Shown here in pieces: positions 1-11,369 of a stretch of DNA of 64,000 bases. Source of the stretch: Alentia gelatinosa (taxonomy: Eukaryota; Annelida; Polychaeta; Phyllodocida; Polynoidae); NCBI GenBank assembly GCA_950022655.1, contig OX465584.1:64790722-64854721 (forward strand). Direction: 5' to 3'. The notes under the pieces are model-generated. The model worked only from the letters and a program-made list of their open reading frames with translations, was not told the DNA's origin and made no database searches. The stretch's first letter is position 1. Each line of letters opens with the position of its first letter. Both the position numbers and the translations under genes were made by a program.

Positions 1-1241
1 TCTAGTAGTCTATCTGTGGCTCTAAGATCCTTACTCGTCCTAGCAGTCTATGCGTGTCTCTAAGATCCTTACTCGTTCTTACAGTCTATGTGAGTCTCTA
101 AGATCCTTACTCGTTCTAGCAGTCTATGTGAGTCTCTAAGATCCTTACTCGTTCTAGCAGTCTATGCGTGGCTCTAAGATCATTACTCGTTCTAGCAGTC
201 TATGTGAGTCTCTAAGATCCTTACTCGTTCTAGCAATCTATGCGCGTCTCTAAGATCCTTACTCGTTCTAACAGTCTATGTCTGTCTCTAAGATCCTTAC
301 TCGTTCTAGCAGTCTATCTGTGGCTCTAAGATCCTTACTCGTTCTAGCAGTCTATGCGAGTCTCTAAGATCCTTACTCGTTCTAGCAGTCTAGGCGTGTC
401 TCTAAGATCCTTACTCGTTCTAGCAGTCTATGCGTGTCTCTAAGATCCTTACTCGTTCTAGCAGTCTATCTGTGTCTCTAAGATCCTTACTCGTTCTAGC
501 AGTCTATGCGCGTCTCTAAGATCCTTACTCGTTCTAGCAGTCTATGCGTGTTTCTAAGATCCTTACTCGTTCTAGCAGTCTATGCGCGTCTCTAAGATCC
601 TTACTCGTTCCAGCAGTCTATGCGTGGCTTTAAGATCCTTACTCGTTCTAGCAGTCTATGCGTGTCTCTAAGATCCTTACTCGTTCTAGCAGTCTATGCG
701 CGTCTCTAAGATCCTTACTCGTTCTAACAGTCTATGCGCGTCTCTAAGATCCTTACTAGTTCTAGCAGTCTATGCGTGTCTCTAAGATCCTTACTAGTTC
801 TAGCAGTCTATGCGCGTCTCTAAGATCCTTACTCGTTCTAGCAGTCTATGTGTGTCTCTAAGATCCTTACTCGTTCTAGCAGTCTATGCGTGTCGCTAAG
901 ATCCTTACTCGTTCTAGCAGTCTATGCGCGTCTCTAAGATCCTTACTCGTCCTAGCAGTCTATGCGTGTCTCTAAGATCCTTACTCGTTCTAGCAGTCTA
1001 TGTGTGGCTCTAAGATCCTTACTCGTTCTAGCGGTCTATGCGTGTCTCTAAGATCCTTACTCGTTCTAGCAGTCTATGCGAGTCTCTAAGATCCTTACTC
1101 GTTCTAGCAGTCTATGCGAGTCTCTAAGATCCTTACTCGTTCCAGCAGTCTATGCGTGGCTTTAAGATCCTTACTCGTTCTAGTAGTCTATGTGTGGCTC
1201 TAAGATCCTTACTCGTTCTAGCAGTCTATGGTGTCTCTCAG
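1..1241 (+). repeat. 38-bp minisatellite leading into an acceptor site
   Basis: About 32 head-to-tail copies of a 38-bp unit built around tctaagatccttactcgt and tctagcagtctatgcgtg, and the array is cut by the window edge. The copies differ mainly in a few positions around gcgtgtctc. The last unit changes into gtgtctctcag|AGTCC, the acceptor of the exon at 1242. The repeated 'gtctctaagatcc' therefore looks like a tandemly copied, slightly altered version of that acceptor. Confidence 0.9.
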
Positions 1242-1373
1242 AGTCCACGGTTCATGGATGTCACACACCACGCCCGTGACAGAACCTCGAGTCAGTCCAC
1301 TGACCTACTCCCAGGTTTTCTCTCAACACAACTTTCAGATGACAATAGCGACAGTCAAAAAAGCCACTCCTAG
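1242..1373 (+). CDS. probable terminal exon of an unidentified gene
   Basis: A 132-nt exon candidate in phase 0, starting after a good acceptor (gtgtctctcag) and ending at TAG 1371-1373. It encodes 43 residues beginning SPRFMDVTHHARDRTSS and ending SDDNSDSQKSHS. The tail is polar, rich in Ser, Thr and Asp, as in a disordered or cytoplasmic C-terminus. I do not recognise the family. Support is the acceptor, the loss of repeat character exactly at the junction, and the coding-like composition. The other exons would lie left of the window. It could also be chance open sequence, since no second exon is visible to join it to. Confidence 0.45.
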   Translation, partial: SPRFMDVTHHARDRTSSQSTDLLPGFLSTQLSDDNSDSQKSHS

Positions 1374-1376
1374 ATA

Positions 1377-1824
1377 GTCTCAGTGTGTACCACATATGAG
1401 CGGCCGATCTATATATATACATCACACAATGAGAGAAATCTGAGTGTGTACCACATATGAACGGCCGATCTATATATATATATATACACCACACAATGAG
1501 AGAAATCTCCGCATGTGCCACATATGAATGGACGATCTTTATATACCACAAAATGACAGAAATCTCAGCATATGCAAGATATGTATGGCCGATCTTGATA
1601 AGCCACACAATAATAAACCTCAGCATGTGCCACATATGAATGGCCGGACTATAGACACCACCCAGTGATAGAAATCTCAGCGTGTGCATCATATGAAAGG
1701 CCAGTCTATATACATAACAGTGACAGAAATCTTAGTGTGTGCCACATATGAATGGCCGATCTATATATATATATACACCACACAATGAGAGAAATCTGAG
1801 TGTGTACCACAAATGAAAGGTCGA

Positions 1825-1873
<49 letters not shown>

Positions 1874-2215
1874 CACACAATGAGAGAAATCTCAGCATGT
1901 GCCACATATGAACGGCCAAACTATATCCACAACACATTGACAGAAATCTCCATGTGTGCAAATTATGAACGACCAATTTATATACACCACAATAACAGAA
2001 ATTTTAGTGTGTGCCACATGAGAACGGCAAAACTATATTCACCACACAATGACAGAAATCTTGTGTGTCACATATGAACGACCAATCTGATACCTGAAAA
2101 AAAAAAAAAAAAAAAAAAATAAAATAAAATAAATAATAATAATAAAAAAATATATATACTTATCACAGTGACAGAAATGTCTCTGTGTGCCACATATGAA
2201 AGGCCAATACACCAC
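1377..2215. repeat. AT-rich ~60-bp tandem array
   Basis: Roughly 13 diverged copies of a unit containing gagagaaatctcagcatgtg, ccacatatgaacggcc and a (TA)n run, with TA runs of variable length (longest near 1829-1870). A poly-A / AATA-rich stretch lies at 2098-2150. The open frames on both strands here are repeat translations. Confidence 0.85.
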
Positions 2216-2482
2216 AGTCAGGACAGAATCTCAGCATGATCTCACACAATGAGGCTCGAGTCCTGAATAACGCTGAGTTTGTGAAGGTTACGGTTTATTC
2301 CTCTGTTTTAACGTTAGATTTAAGGTGTGTGAGCCAGACATCGTAAATCCTCGAAGCACAGGGTTAACAACCGTCATAAACCCTCTAACTGTGACACTAA
2401 CTCAAAAAGTATCATAAACTTTCTAATTACAACACAGACTTAATAACCACCGTAAATCCTCGAATCACAACGTTCTACACCA
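2216..2482. other. no gene seen
   Basis: Ordinary AT-rich sequence between the tandem array and the first MITE. It includes two similar phrases around 'cataaaccctctaa' and 'cataaactttctaa'. Confidence 0.5.
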
Positions 2483-2645
2483 GGGACCTGTTTTTAGACG
2501 TAATAATCGTTAATAGCGAGCGTTTTGAGGCCCTAGTCTAATTATCATATATTTGGCGATAATTTTCGTGCCCGCTGTGAGAGTGACATAATAAGTCATT
2601 CAAATGTGGTTTTTTTTCATCGATTTAAGGTATATAATAAAAAGC

Positions 2646-2786
2646 AAACGTCCTCACTGTAGACGAAACGATTCTCGTTCTCGGTCAGTCGTCGATTTCA
2701 TAATGCCTTCCGCCTATGCCGTCAGGCAGTATGAAATCGACGACTGACCTCAAACAGGAACCGTTTCGTCCACAGTAAGGACGTTT
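2646..2786. mobile_element. hairpin MITE, copy 1
   Basis: Imperfect palindrome of about 140 bp. The arms start aaacgtcctcactgtagacg and end cgtccacagtaaggacgttt, and the centre also folds (gtcgtcgatttcata / tatgaaatcgacgac). A diverged copy with the same architecture lies at 54365-54507. Confidence 0.75.
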
Positions 2787-3127
2787 CCTAACAATGTAAA
2801 CACAGGCCCGATGATAGCGACCCATCAGTCACCATACTCTACCACTCTTTTTACCCTCTTTACCTCATGTAGCTGGTCATCATGTTGTTAGCTTCTATTA
2901 GCGGCTGTATTCAGCACAGATTAACTGTAGACAATCCAGTGACTAGTGATTCGCCACTGCATGCAACCTCTTGCTCTTCGCTAACCCAGTTACTCTTGAT
3001 GCGGGATTTACATTCCCCCCTCGTTTTTCTGTAACTTTTTCCCTCATTGAATTTTTTTCTTTAATAATTCCGTACATTTTAACCATTTGTTTTTTTTCAA
3101 TAGGTATTATCTGATGAATCTAATGAC

Positions 3128-3185
3128 TCGGGGGAGAGAGAGAGAGGGGAGAGAGAAGGAGGGGAGAGAGAGGGAGTAAGGGAAG

Positions 3186-3226
<41 letters not shown>

Positions 3227-3322
3227 GGGGACGGAGAGAGAGGGAGGGAGGGAGGTTGAGAGAGAGGGGAGAGAGAGAGGCAGAGAGAGAGAGAGAGAAG
3301 AAGAGAGACGGGAGGGAGGGAG

Positions 3323-3359
<37 letters not shown>

Positions 3360-3378
3360 GGCAGACAGGCAGACAGAC
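3128..3378. repeat. purine-rich (GA)n then (GACA)n microsatellite
   Basis: GA/GGA-rich tract at 3128-3320 followed by about 13 copies of a GACA-type tetranucleotide (with a few GGCA variants). The Ser/Leu/Pro-rich minus-strand frames are low-complexity translations, not genes. Confidence 0.9.
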
Positions 3379-3877
3379 AAACCACAGAAGTGTTGAAGCT
3401 CGATTTACTATTAATAATTAATATTTTGAATAGGCCCAATGGTCGTTGTATTTATCTTAAAAACTCAAGGTGTAAGAAATGATTACTAAGTAAAACTGGA
3501 GTTGCCGAAAGATAGGTACAACAGTACCAAGGCACTACCTCTAGCATAAATAAAAATCCTAAAAAGAAAAAAAAAATCGCTATCAACAATTATCGCTTCT
3601 AGAAAACCGGCCCCTGAACGTTGCGAGAGTGCTAGGGTCCCCTGGGACGTTGAATAAACAAACAAACCAGACTCACATGTGGGGTGCGACCTACTCTGTC
3701 TGTGGTCGGGAGCCGAGCCCGAGGTGGCACACTTTGATCACAATGACGTTGCTGTCTGAGGCTATCGTATATCGATACTGATTCTCACAAGTTCAGTCCG
3801 GTCATAATTCACAGTGATAATCGGGGGTTGTGTTTTATAGGCTTTACGGTGAGGTTTTACTGTACAGCTAACATCAT

Positions 3878-4059
3878 GGACCCGTTTTTAGACGGGATAA
3901 TCGTTAATAGCGACTGTTTTGAGGCTCTAGTCTAATCATCATACATTTGGCGATAATCATCGAACACTTGAGGCCAATGGTTGTTGTATTTGGTTTGAAA
4001 ACCGTCTTGAATGTTTAATGATCGCTATTAACGATTATCTCGTCTAAAAAACGGGTCCC
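3878..4059. mobile_element. intact MITE with ~35-bp terminal inverted repeats
   Basis: Left end gacccgttttTAGACGGG followed by ataatcgttaatagcga. The right end is its near-perfect reverse complement, ending cgtctaaaaaacgggtcc. The flanks read TCATG on the left and CCATG on the right, consistent with a 5-bp target duplication carrying one change. It is non-autonomous, with no open frame. Confidence 0.75.
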
Positions 4060-4136
4060 ATGTCACACACTTGGCACTGATTGTTGACGATTCAGGCTGG
4101 TCACAATTATCAGTGATAATCGGGATCATGTCTTAT

Positions 4137-4215
4137 AGGGGACAGAGCCATTGTTAGTGCATGAAGCAGTCACCAGGTGGTCGGGGGACAAACCTGTATT
4201 CTGGCTCTTTGTTCT
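4137..4215. mobile_element. short dispersed repeat
   Basis: Contains acagagccattgttagt, gaagcagtcaccaggtgg and ends with tggctctttgttctta. A second copy is at 11488-11585. The ends are weakly inverted (agagcca / tggctct). Confidence 0.5.
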
Positions 4216-4549
4216 TACAAAATTCAACTGCCTTTCAATATTTTACCATGGTTTCCTTTATTCTCTACACCCATCCCAAAGTAGGATGACATAATAACTA
4301 AACCCAAGACATGATATTTTCCATATGGAACACTTTATATACATATGTGAGCAAGGCTAAAGTTGTGACATTTCCCAATTATCACTCACTTCTTTTTCAC
4401 CTCCTTTAGTGAAGAACACCTACTCGGGGGGCGTCATGGCGGCGCCCATGGATCATAGGCTATATGCCGTATAGGCTTTACATCCAGAATTAGCAGACAT
4501 GGTCAGGTTTAGTCGTCAGCCAGTTGTGCAGCTAACATCATGTTGTAGT

Positions 4550-4719
4550 GACCGTTTTTTTAGATGCGATAATCGTTAATAGCGACTGTTTTGTAATTAT
4601 CATACATTTGGCGATAATTATCGAACCATGGGGCGCGATGGTCATTGTATTTATCTTAAAAACTGAAGAAATCTGTGATCATCACCATTAACGATTATCG
4701 CATCTAAAAAACCAGTTCC
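4550..4719. mobile_element. third copy of the TAGACG MITE
   Basis: Diverged copy of the element at 3878-4059: gaccgtttttttagatgcg and taatcgttaatagcgac on the left, ttaacgattatcgcatc on the right. The sequences flanking it (cagtgataatcgggagttgt and the gctaacatca motif) also recur near 3800-3870 and 4090-4130. Confidence 0.65.
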
Positions 4720-5157
4720 AGATTTAGCACTGATTGTTGACGATTCAGTCAGGTCACAATTCTCAGTGATAATCGGGAGTTGTGTTTTATAGGCTTTACG
4801 ATCAGGTTAAGTCGTCAGCTGGTTGTACTCTTCACCTAACACCTAACATCACGTTGTAAATTGGGCACGGATTCAAATGATCCTGTCACTCACCAGATCC
4901 GAATCATCTGTCATCATTACAAGTAAACAATCCGTGATTTGGCATTGACCAGACATTAAAAAGACAAACAGAATTCTTGATGATGATGCGATATGATCCA
5001 CACAGCTCAGTCTGTATGGATCTGTATGATGCTGGAGAGTCGGGAAGATAGGAAATATTTGTTTCCTACGACATCCCTCCAAGATAAATAAAAGCTTAAA
5101 GAAAAAAAGTCTGTTGTTAAGCATCTACAGAGGTCCAATTTTTTAATATTGTTTTTA

Positions 5158-5330
5158 TCCTAATTATTTATTTATTTATTATATTTATTATATTTATTAT
5201 TATTATTATCATTATTATTATTATATTATTATTATTATTATCATTATTATTATTATATTATTATTATCATTATTATTATTATTATTATTATTATCATCAT
5301 CATTATCATTGTTATTATTATAATCTTTTT
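5158..5330. repeat. (ATT)n microsatellite
   Basis: Interrupted ATT/ATC trinucleotide tract followed by a poly-T and a poly-G run at 5330-5357. Confidence 0.9.
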
Positions 5331-5574
5331 TTCCTTTTTTTTTAGGGGGGGGGGGGCATTATGGGATCATATTATACTAAGACAGAACTGCATCAAGATC
5401 TGTTCCCACTGTAAATCCTCTATGAATTCTGGTTGCACAGTGATCTCACGAGGCAAAACCGTGTTAGAGATTCCCAAGAGATAGACGGAAACCAATGGCA
5501 TACCTTCACTGGCTATGGACCATGAGTTTTGTGTGCTGAGTAATCTCACAATGCTGAGCCCAGTGATTACCTAC

Positions 5575-5900
5575 CACATATAAAACGTGTAATTTTCTGT
5601 GATATCCGCTTGGAGACTCTCCCGCGCATAGAGACATAGTGAACCAAACTTAGGCTTGGAGACTGAAGAGCCACGAGAGTGAGATTCTCGTACAGTACCT
5701 AACTGAATCCTGCTGTTTTTTTTTGTTTTTCTCTCCACAGATGTACTTCTATTCTTATGATTTGTTTTTAGCTGTACTGAAAACACAATTTCAAACTGTA
5801 GTTTTCCTATCTCCTTTCCTTGAGAGAGTGCAATTAGATCACATTTCGCTAGTTGCCTGCAAAAGTTCTGTGTCAGGTGAAATAATAGGAGCAGTAAGGA
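5575..5900 (-). mobile_element. dispersed repeat family X, copy 1
   Basis: The reverse complement matches 46640-46930 and 56855-57130. Shared blocks include agaagtacatctgtgtagag, gagaatctcac, cttcagtctccatgcctag and the agactctccc-type end. The short plus-strand open frame at 5723 is part of this repeat, not a gene. Confidence 0.75.
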
Positions 5901-6444
5901 CCTTAAGTTGAGCCCTACAGCCGAGAGAGGGCACCACTGTCAACATGTTAATTACACTGTTCATTGATCGGAGAGGTGCAGGAGTTGGAATGACGAAGTC
6001 GCTAGTATTATGTCTAAATCTAAATGAATAGGACTTTTTCAGTGGCTATGGATTGAGTGCGGTTCAGATTTTATCTCCTCCCTATTACTGACTGATTACC
6101 ATTGATTGGGTGACTTCCCTCATTGAGTACGTTTTCTTACAATACTCCATGGGCGTTGAGTATGAGTTCCCAATATTAAGTAGGAAATAGGTTATGAGTA
6201 TTCCTATATACCCATTTCCGAAACCTCTATATATATATATACCGCTGCTGTGGGTGCAGTAATTATGAGTTATGTAGCAAGGCTGACGTTTTCGTCCCGG
6301 GCTCACGTTTTCGTCCCGGGCTGACCACGTGACATAAAGAGCAGCGGGACGAAAACTTAGCTATTGCAGTTACTCGATAAGGATGGCCATTCTTCTCGGG
6401 ATATCACAGAAAAAGAAATAATCATTTTTATAATATTTAAAGGT

Positions 6445-6600
6445 ATATTGGAATAGGGAAACCAAGTACTGATAAAAAAAGTCAAAGTCACTTGGTAAGG
6501 CTCGGAAAAATTACTGCCCACGGCCAAGGTCATGGGCCGTAATTTTTCCGAGCCTTACCTCGTAACTTTGAACTTTGGCCACCGGAACATAGTTTCCCTC
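6445..6600. mobile_element. hairpin element with aaaaattactgcc core
   Basis: Core palindrome ggtaaggctcggaaaaatta / taatttttccgagccttacc around 6496-6560, with outer arms ending in gggaaac / gtttccc. A second copy at 57779-57935 has the same outer ends (gggaaactatgttccgg) and a slightly different stem. Confidence 0.75.
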
Positions 6601-7316
6601 CATTCTTGAGTAATGGTAAACAAATACCCTTGTTCCAAATCTACATGTATGTAATACATGTACATTGTCTTTGAGTAGGGAATAGGTTGACATTATGGAC
6701 ATTATCGAGTAATGAATAAACGATAAACCTTGTTACAAATGTACATGTAAAACATGTAAACAGTCTTTGAGTAGGGAATAGGTTAACATTATTGAGATTA
6801 TTCAATCATGTTGAACGATGTTTGTGTCTTTCTACTGAAGCTCCAGAACAGGTGCATGAGCCCTTAGATCCGCGTGGTTTGATGATACAGTGCCCGAGGT
6901 TTGTACTTTGAGCCCACATGGAAGCTAAAAAAATCAATACCTACTGCATGGAAACTAGACCTATCGATTTGAAGAACTCGTTGAGACCATGAAAGTGTCA
7001 CTTGGTGTAAAGTGCAGTCAATCAATGTGGCTGGGAGTGAGGATGAGAGGAGACCAGGTGGTTGAAGTGCTGGTCTAGAATAGCTCATGGAGTCTAAGTG
7101 TGGTGATACACGGTGCAACAAAATTTTAAAATCCTTTATTTATACTGGGTCTATTTAAGGCTAGCAAGCCTGTCTTCCTTCCGGCCGGTTTGAGCTTTGA
7201 AGCTGATGCTTCATTTTTATTTTTCTTCATATTTTTTGTAGCAGCTCTTTTTTTTTCACTTCCTATCTTACAATTATTCACTTCCTTGGCTCCCCTTCAC
7301 ATCTTCTTCCATTGTT

Positions 7317-7760
7317 TTGTTTACTGGGGTGGTCTGTTTAATGGGGTGCTCTGCTTCCTGGGGTGGTCTATTTACTGGGGTGGTCTGTTTACTGGGGTGG
7401 TCTGTTTACTGGGGTGGTCTGCTTACTGGGGTGGTCTGTTTACTGGGGTGGTCTGCTTACTGGGGTGGTCTGTTTACTGGGGTGGTCTGTTTACTGGGGT
7501 GGTCTGTTTACTGGGGTGGTCTGTTTACTGGGGTGGTCTGTTTACTGGGGTGGTCTGCTAACTGGGGTGGTCTGTTTACTGGGGTGGTCTGCTTACTGGG
7601 GTGGTCTGTTTACTGGGGTGGTCTGCTTACTGGGGTGGTCTGTTTACTAGGGTGGTCTGTTTACTGGGGTAGTACGCTTACTGGGGTGGTCTGTTTACTG
7701 GGGAAGTATGCTTACTGGGGTAGTATGCTTACTGGGGTGGTCTGTTTACTGGGGTACTGA
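7317..7760 (+). repeat. 17-bp minisatellite
   Basis: About 26 copies of ggggtggtctgtttact, with variants gcttact and agtatgc toward the right. Because 17 is not a multiple of three and no unit frame holds a stop, all three plus frames stay open through much of it. The predicted Gly/Trp/Val-rich peptides are artefacts of the repeat. Confidence 0.95.
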
Positions 7761-7764
7761 GTGT

Positions 7765-8409
7765 GTAACTGTCGTGGAGTTTATTAGGGTTTTACACTTA
7801 GTATGTAATGTTCAGAGTTTTGTGTTGAGATGATTAAGCTGAATCTTTACCCTGCTCACCTCTGTAGTAGAGTTTATTGGAGTTTTACCAAGTGCTAAGT
7901 ATGTAACGATGAGAGATTTATGTTTAGATGTAGGTTAAGTATTCAACCCTGATCTCCATTCAGGGGTGAACAGCTGTTCTATATTATTAGGCGAGGCACT
8001 GTGCAGTTAGGGAACCAGCGAGGAAAACTGAACAAAATGGTTTGACTTGAGAACCAGCCAATATGCACTGGAAAACTACTTCTAATACATAGTTATAAAG
8101 TAAGAGACAGCTATTTTGAAGGTTGGCGAAGACAAATGGGTATATATCTATCGATTCAATTTTGTTTTGTTACATGTCAGAGTGCGGCCAGTATGGAATG
8201 ACGACCCGGTGGAGGGCTCAATGGCAGAGGAACCCGGCCCTGTTTTGGACAGGGCCGGGTACACTGGCTAGTTGAGATGACTAATCTTCACTTAGCTCAC
8301 CTCCGTAGCAGAGCTTACTGGGGTTTTACTGTGCTGAGTATGTAACTGTAGCGGAGCTTACTGGGTACTCAATATGTAACTGACTCTTTTCACCCCGCTC
8401 ACCTCGTAG
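7765..8409 (+). repeat. degenerate acceptor copies before the 8410 exon
   Basis: Scattered copies of cacctcYgtag followed by YRGAGYTTAYTGG and then agtatgtaac, near 7775, 7857-7905, 8298-8345 and 8350-8375. The last instance, ccgctcacctcgtag|CGGAGCTGGC, is the acceptor and start of the exon at 8410, so the intronic copies carry the exon's first bases. A short palindrome built on the word ccggccctg sits near 8240-8262. Confidence 0.6.
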
Positions 8410-8492
8410 CGGAGCTGGCGTACACGCGGAGGAGGTCGAGCGGAGGCAGGATGCTCCGTGACGACTTCTGGACGCCGTCTCTGGGTTCGTGA
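8410..8492 (+). CDS. probable terminal exon of an unidentified gene
   Basis: After the acceptor ctcacctcgtag, a GC-rich stretch unlike its surroundings reads, in the third frame, ELAYTRRRSSGGRMLRDD then FWTPSLGS and TGA (8490-8492). The residues are basic and charged, like the C-terminal tail of a membrane or signalling protein. The family is not recognised. Another frame (GAGVHAEEVERRQDAP then stop) is also possible, so frame and phase are uncertain. The intronic copies of its start support a real splice junction here. It may be an alternative last exon of the gene ending at 1373 or a separate gene. Confidence 0.45.
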
Positions 8493-8605
8493 ATGTGTTG
8501 TGCCGACCACACCTCACTGTCACTCACACCATGTCTCATCATCCATCTCACTGTGCATCTCACTCTATGCCTAAAGGAGAGGGGGAAAACTGACTGAGTG
8601 TATAA

Positions 8606-9042
8606 TCTGTGAATTGTTATGAACTCACGGACCGGTGTGCTGCGATGGTTTGTAACCCTGCGATAAACCGTTATTATCGTCCACTCAATACGCGCATGCG
8701 TCTGGACACGTTCTTCTGTTCAGCTAGCACTATTGGACGTATTACTCTTTTGATGTGATTTTAATGTAAATAAATGAAAAGAATAGAATTTCACGGACAG
8801 AAACTGTTAGTAAGACATGAGAATTACATGTAGTGATATGTCGTAATATGCTTAATTTCGGCAAATCTTTCACTCTCCAATGGTGGACTTCAACACTAGA
8901 TACTAGTGGGCGATAATAATGGTTCATTGCAGGGTAACAAAATATCGCACTACACTGGCAAACACTTGCCCCGGCGCCGTTAGGCAGAAGGGGTGTATGA
9001 AATTTTAGAGTCCGAGAGTTCATAACAATTCACAGATTAAAC
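8606..9042. mobile_element. DNA-transposon remnant with inverted ends
   Basis: Left end aatctgtgaattgttatgaa and right end ttcataacaattcacagatt are inverted repeats. A second inverted pair lies inside (ttattatcgtccact / gtgggcgataataa). There is no coding potential. Confidence 0.7.
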
Positions 9043-10089
9043 ATCTGGTCTGTTTTCCCTTTATTATAAACCTTGAAATATTTTAGATTCATAAAATTTT
9101 ACCTTTAATCACCATTTAAAATTTAATTTAGGCACACAGAGCTGGTTGGTCAATACTGATACTCCTCCATGCATTAACATTCAGCCTCGCTTTCGTATTA
9201 GCTATGGTGTGTGTCAAAGTGGGCCGTACATGTCACACTGGGCCGTACATCATATTTTATTAACACCTTGAAATATGATTTATTTACGATACACTGCGCA
9301 GGGGTCAAGAATGTAAGACATATGTACACATGTGTATGATAATTTGTTTTACTGGATCCAAAAACAAAGTCCAGTTGGAGACTTGTGGACGTTTTTCAAA
9401 GCTGCTGATTTTAAATTCAGGTTGGTTCTATTTATCTTCATTTAGTTTCTACTTAATTGTTACCAAGACAATCTTGAATTACAGAAAGTATTATTCCTGA
9501 ATTTAGTTGGCCAGTCGGAATAGAGAACTGCGAAACATTCTTATATTCAAATTGGATTTGTTTCACCTAGATAGTTCAACTTTGTCCAAATCGCAAATGC
9601 AGTTTATGTTGGAAAATGAAAAATGAAAATATTACAGTGTCCTGACCTACACCACACTAGTTTCTCACCAGTTTTATTATTATTTATTTATTATTAATTA
9701 CTCATTCACCTCATGAACAAATAACTAAAATAATTGACAAAGTATGACACAAAGTATGACACAGTCGGCTATACAAACCAATCCCTGAACTTGACATGAT
9801 GTATACTCAGGAAACAAAAACTGTTGTCAAGAAAAAAAGAAAAACCTACATAATTTGACACGAGTCCTTGTCAGATAAGAGTTTTCCAGGTGGAGTAATG
9901 TGCTATCAGTGTCTGTGTGAGGTTGGCTTCGTCTTGGCAGTGAGTTACTCAGTTGTGTACTTATTTCTAGGCATCGCCTCACGGTGTGTCTCTTCGTGTG
10001 TCTCACGTTTTACTATTGGACAATGTAATCTGAGCAGATACAGCTACAGGCAAACCCTGCACTGTGCCACAGCTGCACAGTAGTTGTAG
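9043..10089. other. no gene seen
   Basis: AT-rich sequence with a near-duplicated phrase around 9211-9248 (gggccgtacat). The open frame at 9868-10083 has no splice, motif or composition support. Confidence 0.5.
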
Positions 10090-10730
10090 GTCCCCCCACT
10101 GTCGCACACGTATATATATTGCCTAAAGGTAAAGCATGTGATCCACCAAATCGACGCTCAGAGACGGCCAGAGGGGGCCGGCCGGCCAGAGGCGATGACC
10201 GCACGGCTGCAGGCAACAGGGTTTTCAATGGGCTGGTCCGGCCAATTCTGGTAGACTCCGGCTGATTTGCTGATCCACTAGGCAGATTGTCCCAGCCGAT
10301 CTGAGCCGATGAGCGATTTGGGCAGCCGACGTCCACAATTCCTCCACATGGTCATCGTCCGGCCCTAACTCACTCTTGGTGGATTACATGCTTTAAAGTG
10401 GTCGCATACAAATCTTGTAGAGCGTGCTCGCATACCCTCTATACGTTGCCTAAAGGTTAGAGTGGCCACATATAGACTTCCAGCGTGCTGCTGAGAATTA
10501 TCCCTTCACTATCTCTGTGCTATTCACTATGCCTTACGGAAAGGAGCAGAGTGCCAGGGTTTAAGAGACGTGCCCAGCTGACCATGACCAATCACCCAAG
10601 ACCAAAATACCTCAAGACCCACTGGTGCTTGATATGTTTGGATCCTAGACTCCTTGGCTGGGTGCTAGTGGGTTACAGAAACTATCCATAGCTCGTTCAT
10701 CAATGATGAACATACCATTTGCTCCTAGTT
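10090..10730 (+). mobile_element. dispersed repeat family R with a nested insertion
   Basis: Contains agcgtgctcgcat, ttgcctaaaggttagagtgg, gacgtgcccagctgaccatg and gacccactggtgcttgat. The 3' part recurs at 54515-54935 and, inverted, at 60690-60905. Length and lack of clear terminal repeats suggest a SINE-like or non-autonomous element; its class is not settled. Confidence 0.65.
10132..10396. mobile_element. 265-bp element inserted inside repeat R
   Basis: Terminal inverted repeats taaagcatgtgatccacc / ggtggattacatgcttta. The host reads gcctaaagg before and aagtggtcgcat after, where uninterrupted copies of R read gcctaaaggttagagtgg. The interior is GC-rich (ggggccggccggcc). Confidence 0.75.
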
Positions 10731-10792
10731 CTTAATTGCTGCTCAAAAGGTTCACCAGAAGTAGGGGCCGTACAATGCAGCAACTAGACTAC

Positions 10793-11224
10793 AGTAAAAC
10801 CCCGCTTCTGGGACACCTCGCTTAACCCTTAAGGGACGTATGATGCCTGGAGGCATCACCACACTAAAGACGCATGATGCCTTGAGGCATCATTGCTCCA
10901 ATATTAACAAAAATGTTTTAACAAAGAAATAATCGAGCACTATTCATGAAATCTTCAGGAAATGTAGATATAGCATCATATTTATTATTTCTATTAAAAA
11001 GAAATAAATATTTATGATTATGTATTATATTGCATGATTACAAACTTTGATATCAGTTTTAACCATAATGTGGCCGTCCTCTAGCCAGACAGACTGCCAC
11101 CAGCACCCATCCTTATGGGAGTAGCTGGGCCCCAGGCAACCGTCCTTAAAGGGTTAAGGGGACACCCAGCTTATGGGGGTAATTTGCTCAGTACGGAGGG
11201 TGTTCCCTTAAGCGGGGTTTTACT
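10793..11224. mobile_element. pogo/Tigger-like MITE
   Basis: Ends cagtaaaaccccgcttctgg and taagcggggttttactg are inverted. The interior has ttaacccttaaggg / aaagggttaagggg and a pair of gatgcctYgaggcatca palindromes. The TIR start resembles those of pogo/Tigger (Tc1/mariner) elements; the class is inferred from that. A related copy lies at 55789-56274, with partial copies at 13303-13382, 14352-14420, 25478-25530 and 35149-35293. Confidence 0.7.
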
Positions 11225-11369
11225 GTGGTTTACTTCCACTGTTTCAACTAAAAGTTAAATACAAGTACAGTCTGACCCTGTTATGTTGGGTGCTAGTCAT
11301 TCTCAGCCATAGTTCCCTATTATGGGGTGCCTTGCTTAATGGCAATATCAACATAAAGAGGGGGATCCT

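Larger units (their letters stand above)
2483..3615. mobile_element. MITE copy split by later insertions
   Basis: The left end (gggacctgtttttagacg, then taatcgttaatagcga) and the right end near 3577-3615 (rc-matching atcgctatcaacaattatcg and ccggcccct) are the inverted termini of the same element found intact at 3878-4059. The body resumes near 3430 with caatggtcgttgtatttatc. About 850 bp of foreign DNA (a hairpin MITE, unique sequence and purine microsatellites) therefore interrupts it. Confidence 0.65.

Noticed and set aside
1..1241. Regular repeats that could be taken for a CRISPR array
   Set aside because: The units are head-to-tail with no unique spacers and the surrounding DNA is eukaryotic.
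3107..3439. Ser/Leu/Pro-rich minus-strand frames
   Set aside because: Translation of (GA)n and (GACA)n microsatellites.
5723..5911. Short frame after an acceptor-like ttctctccacag
   Set aside because: It belongs to repeat family X, present also at 46640 and 56855.
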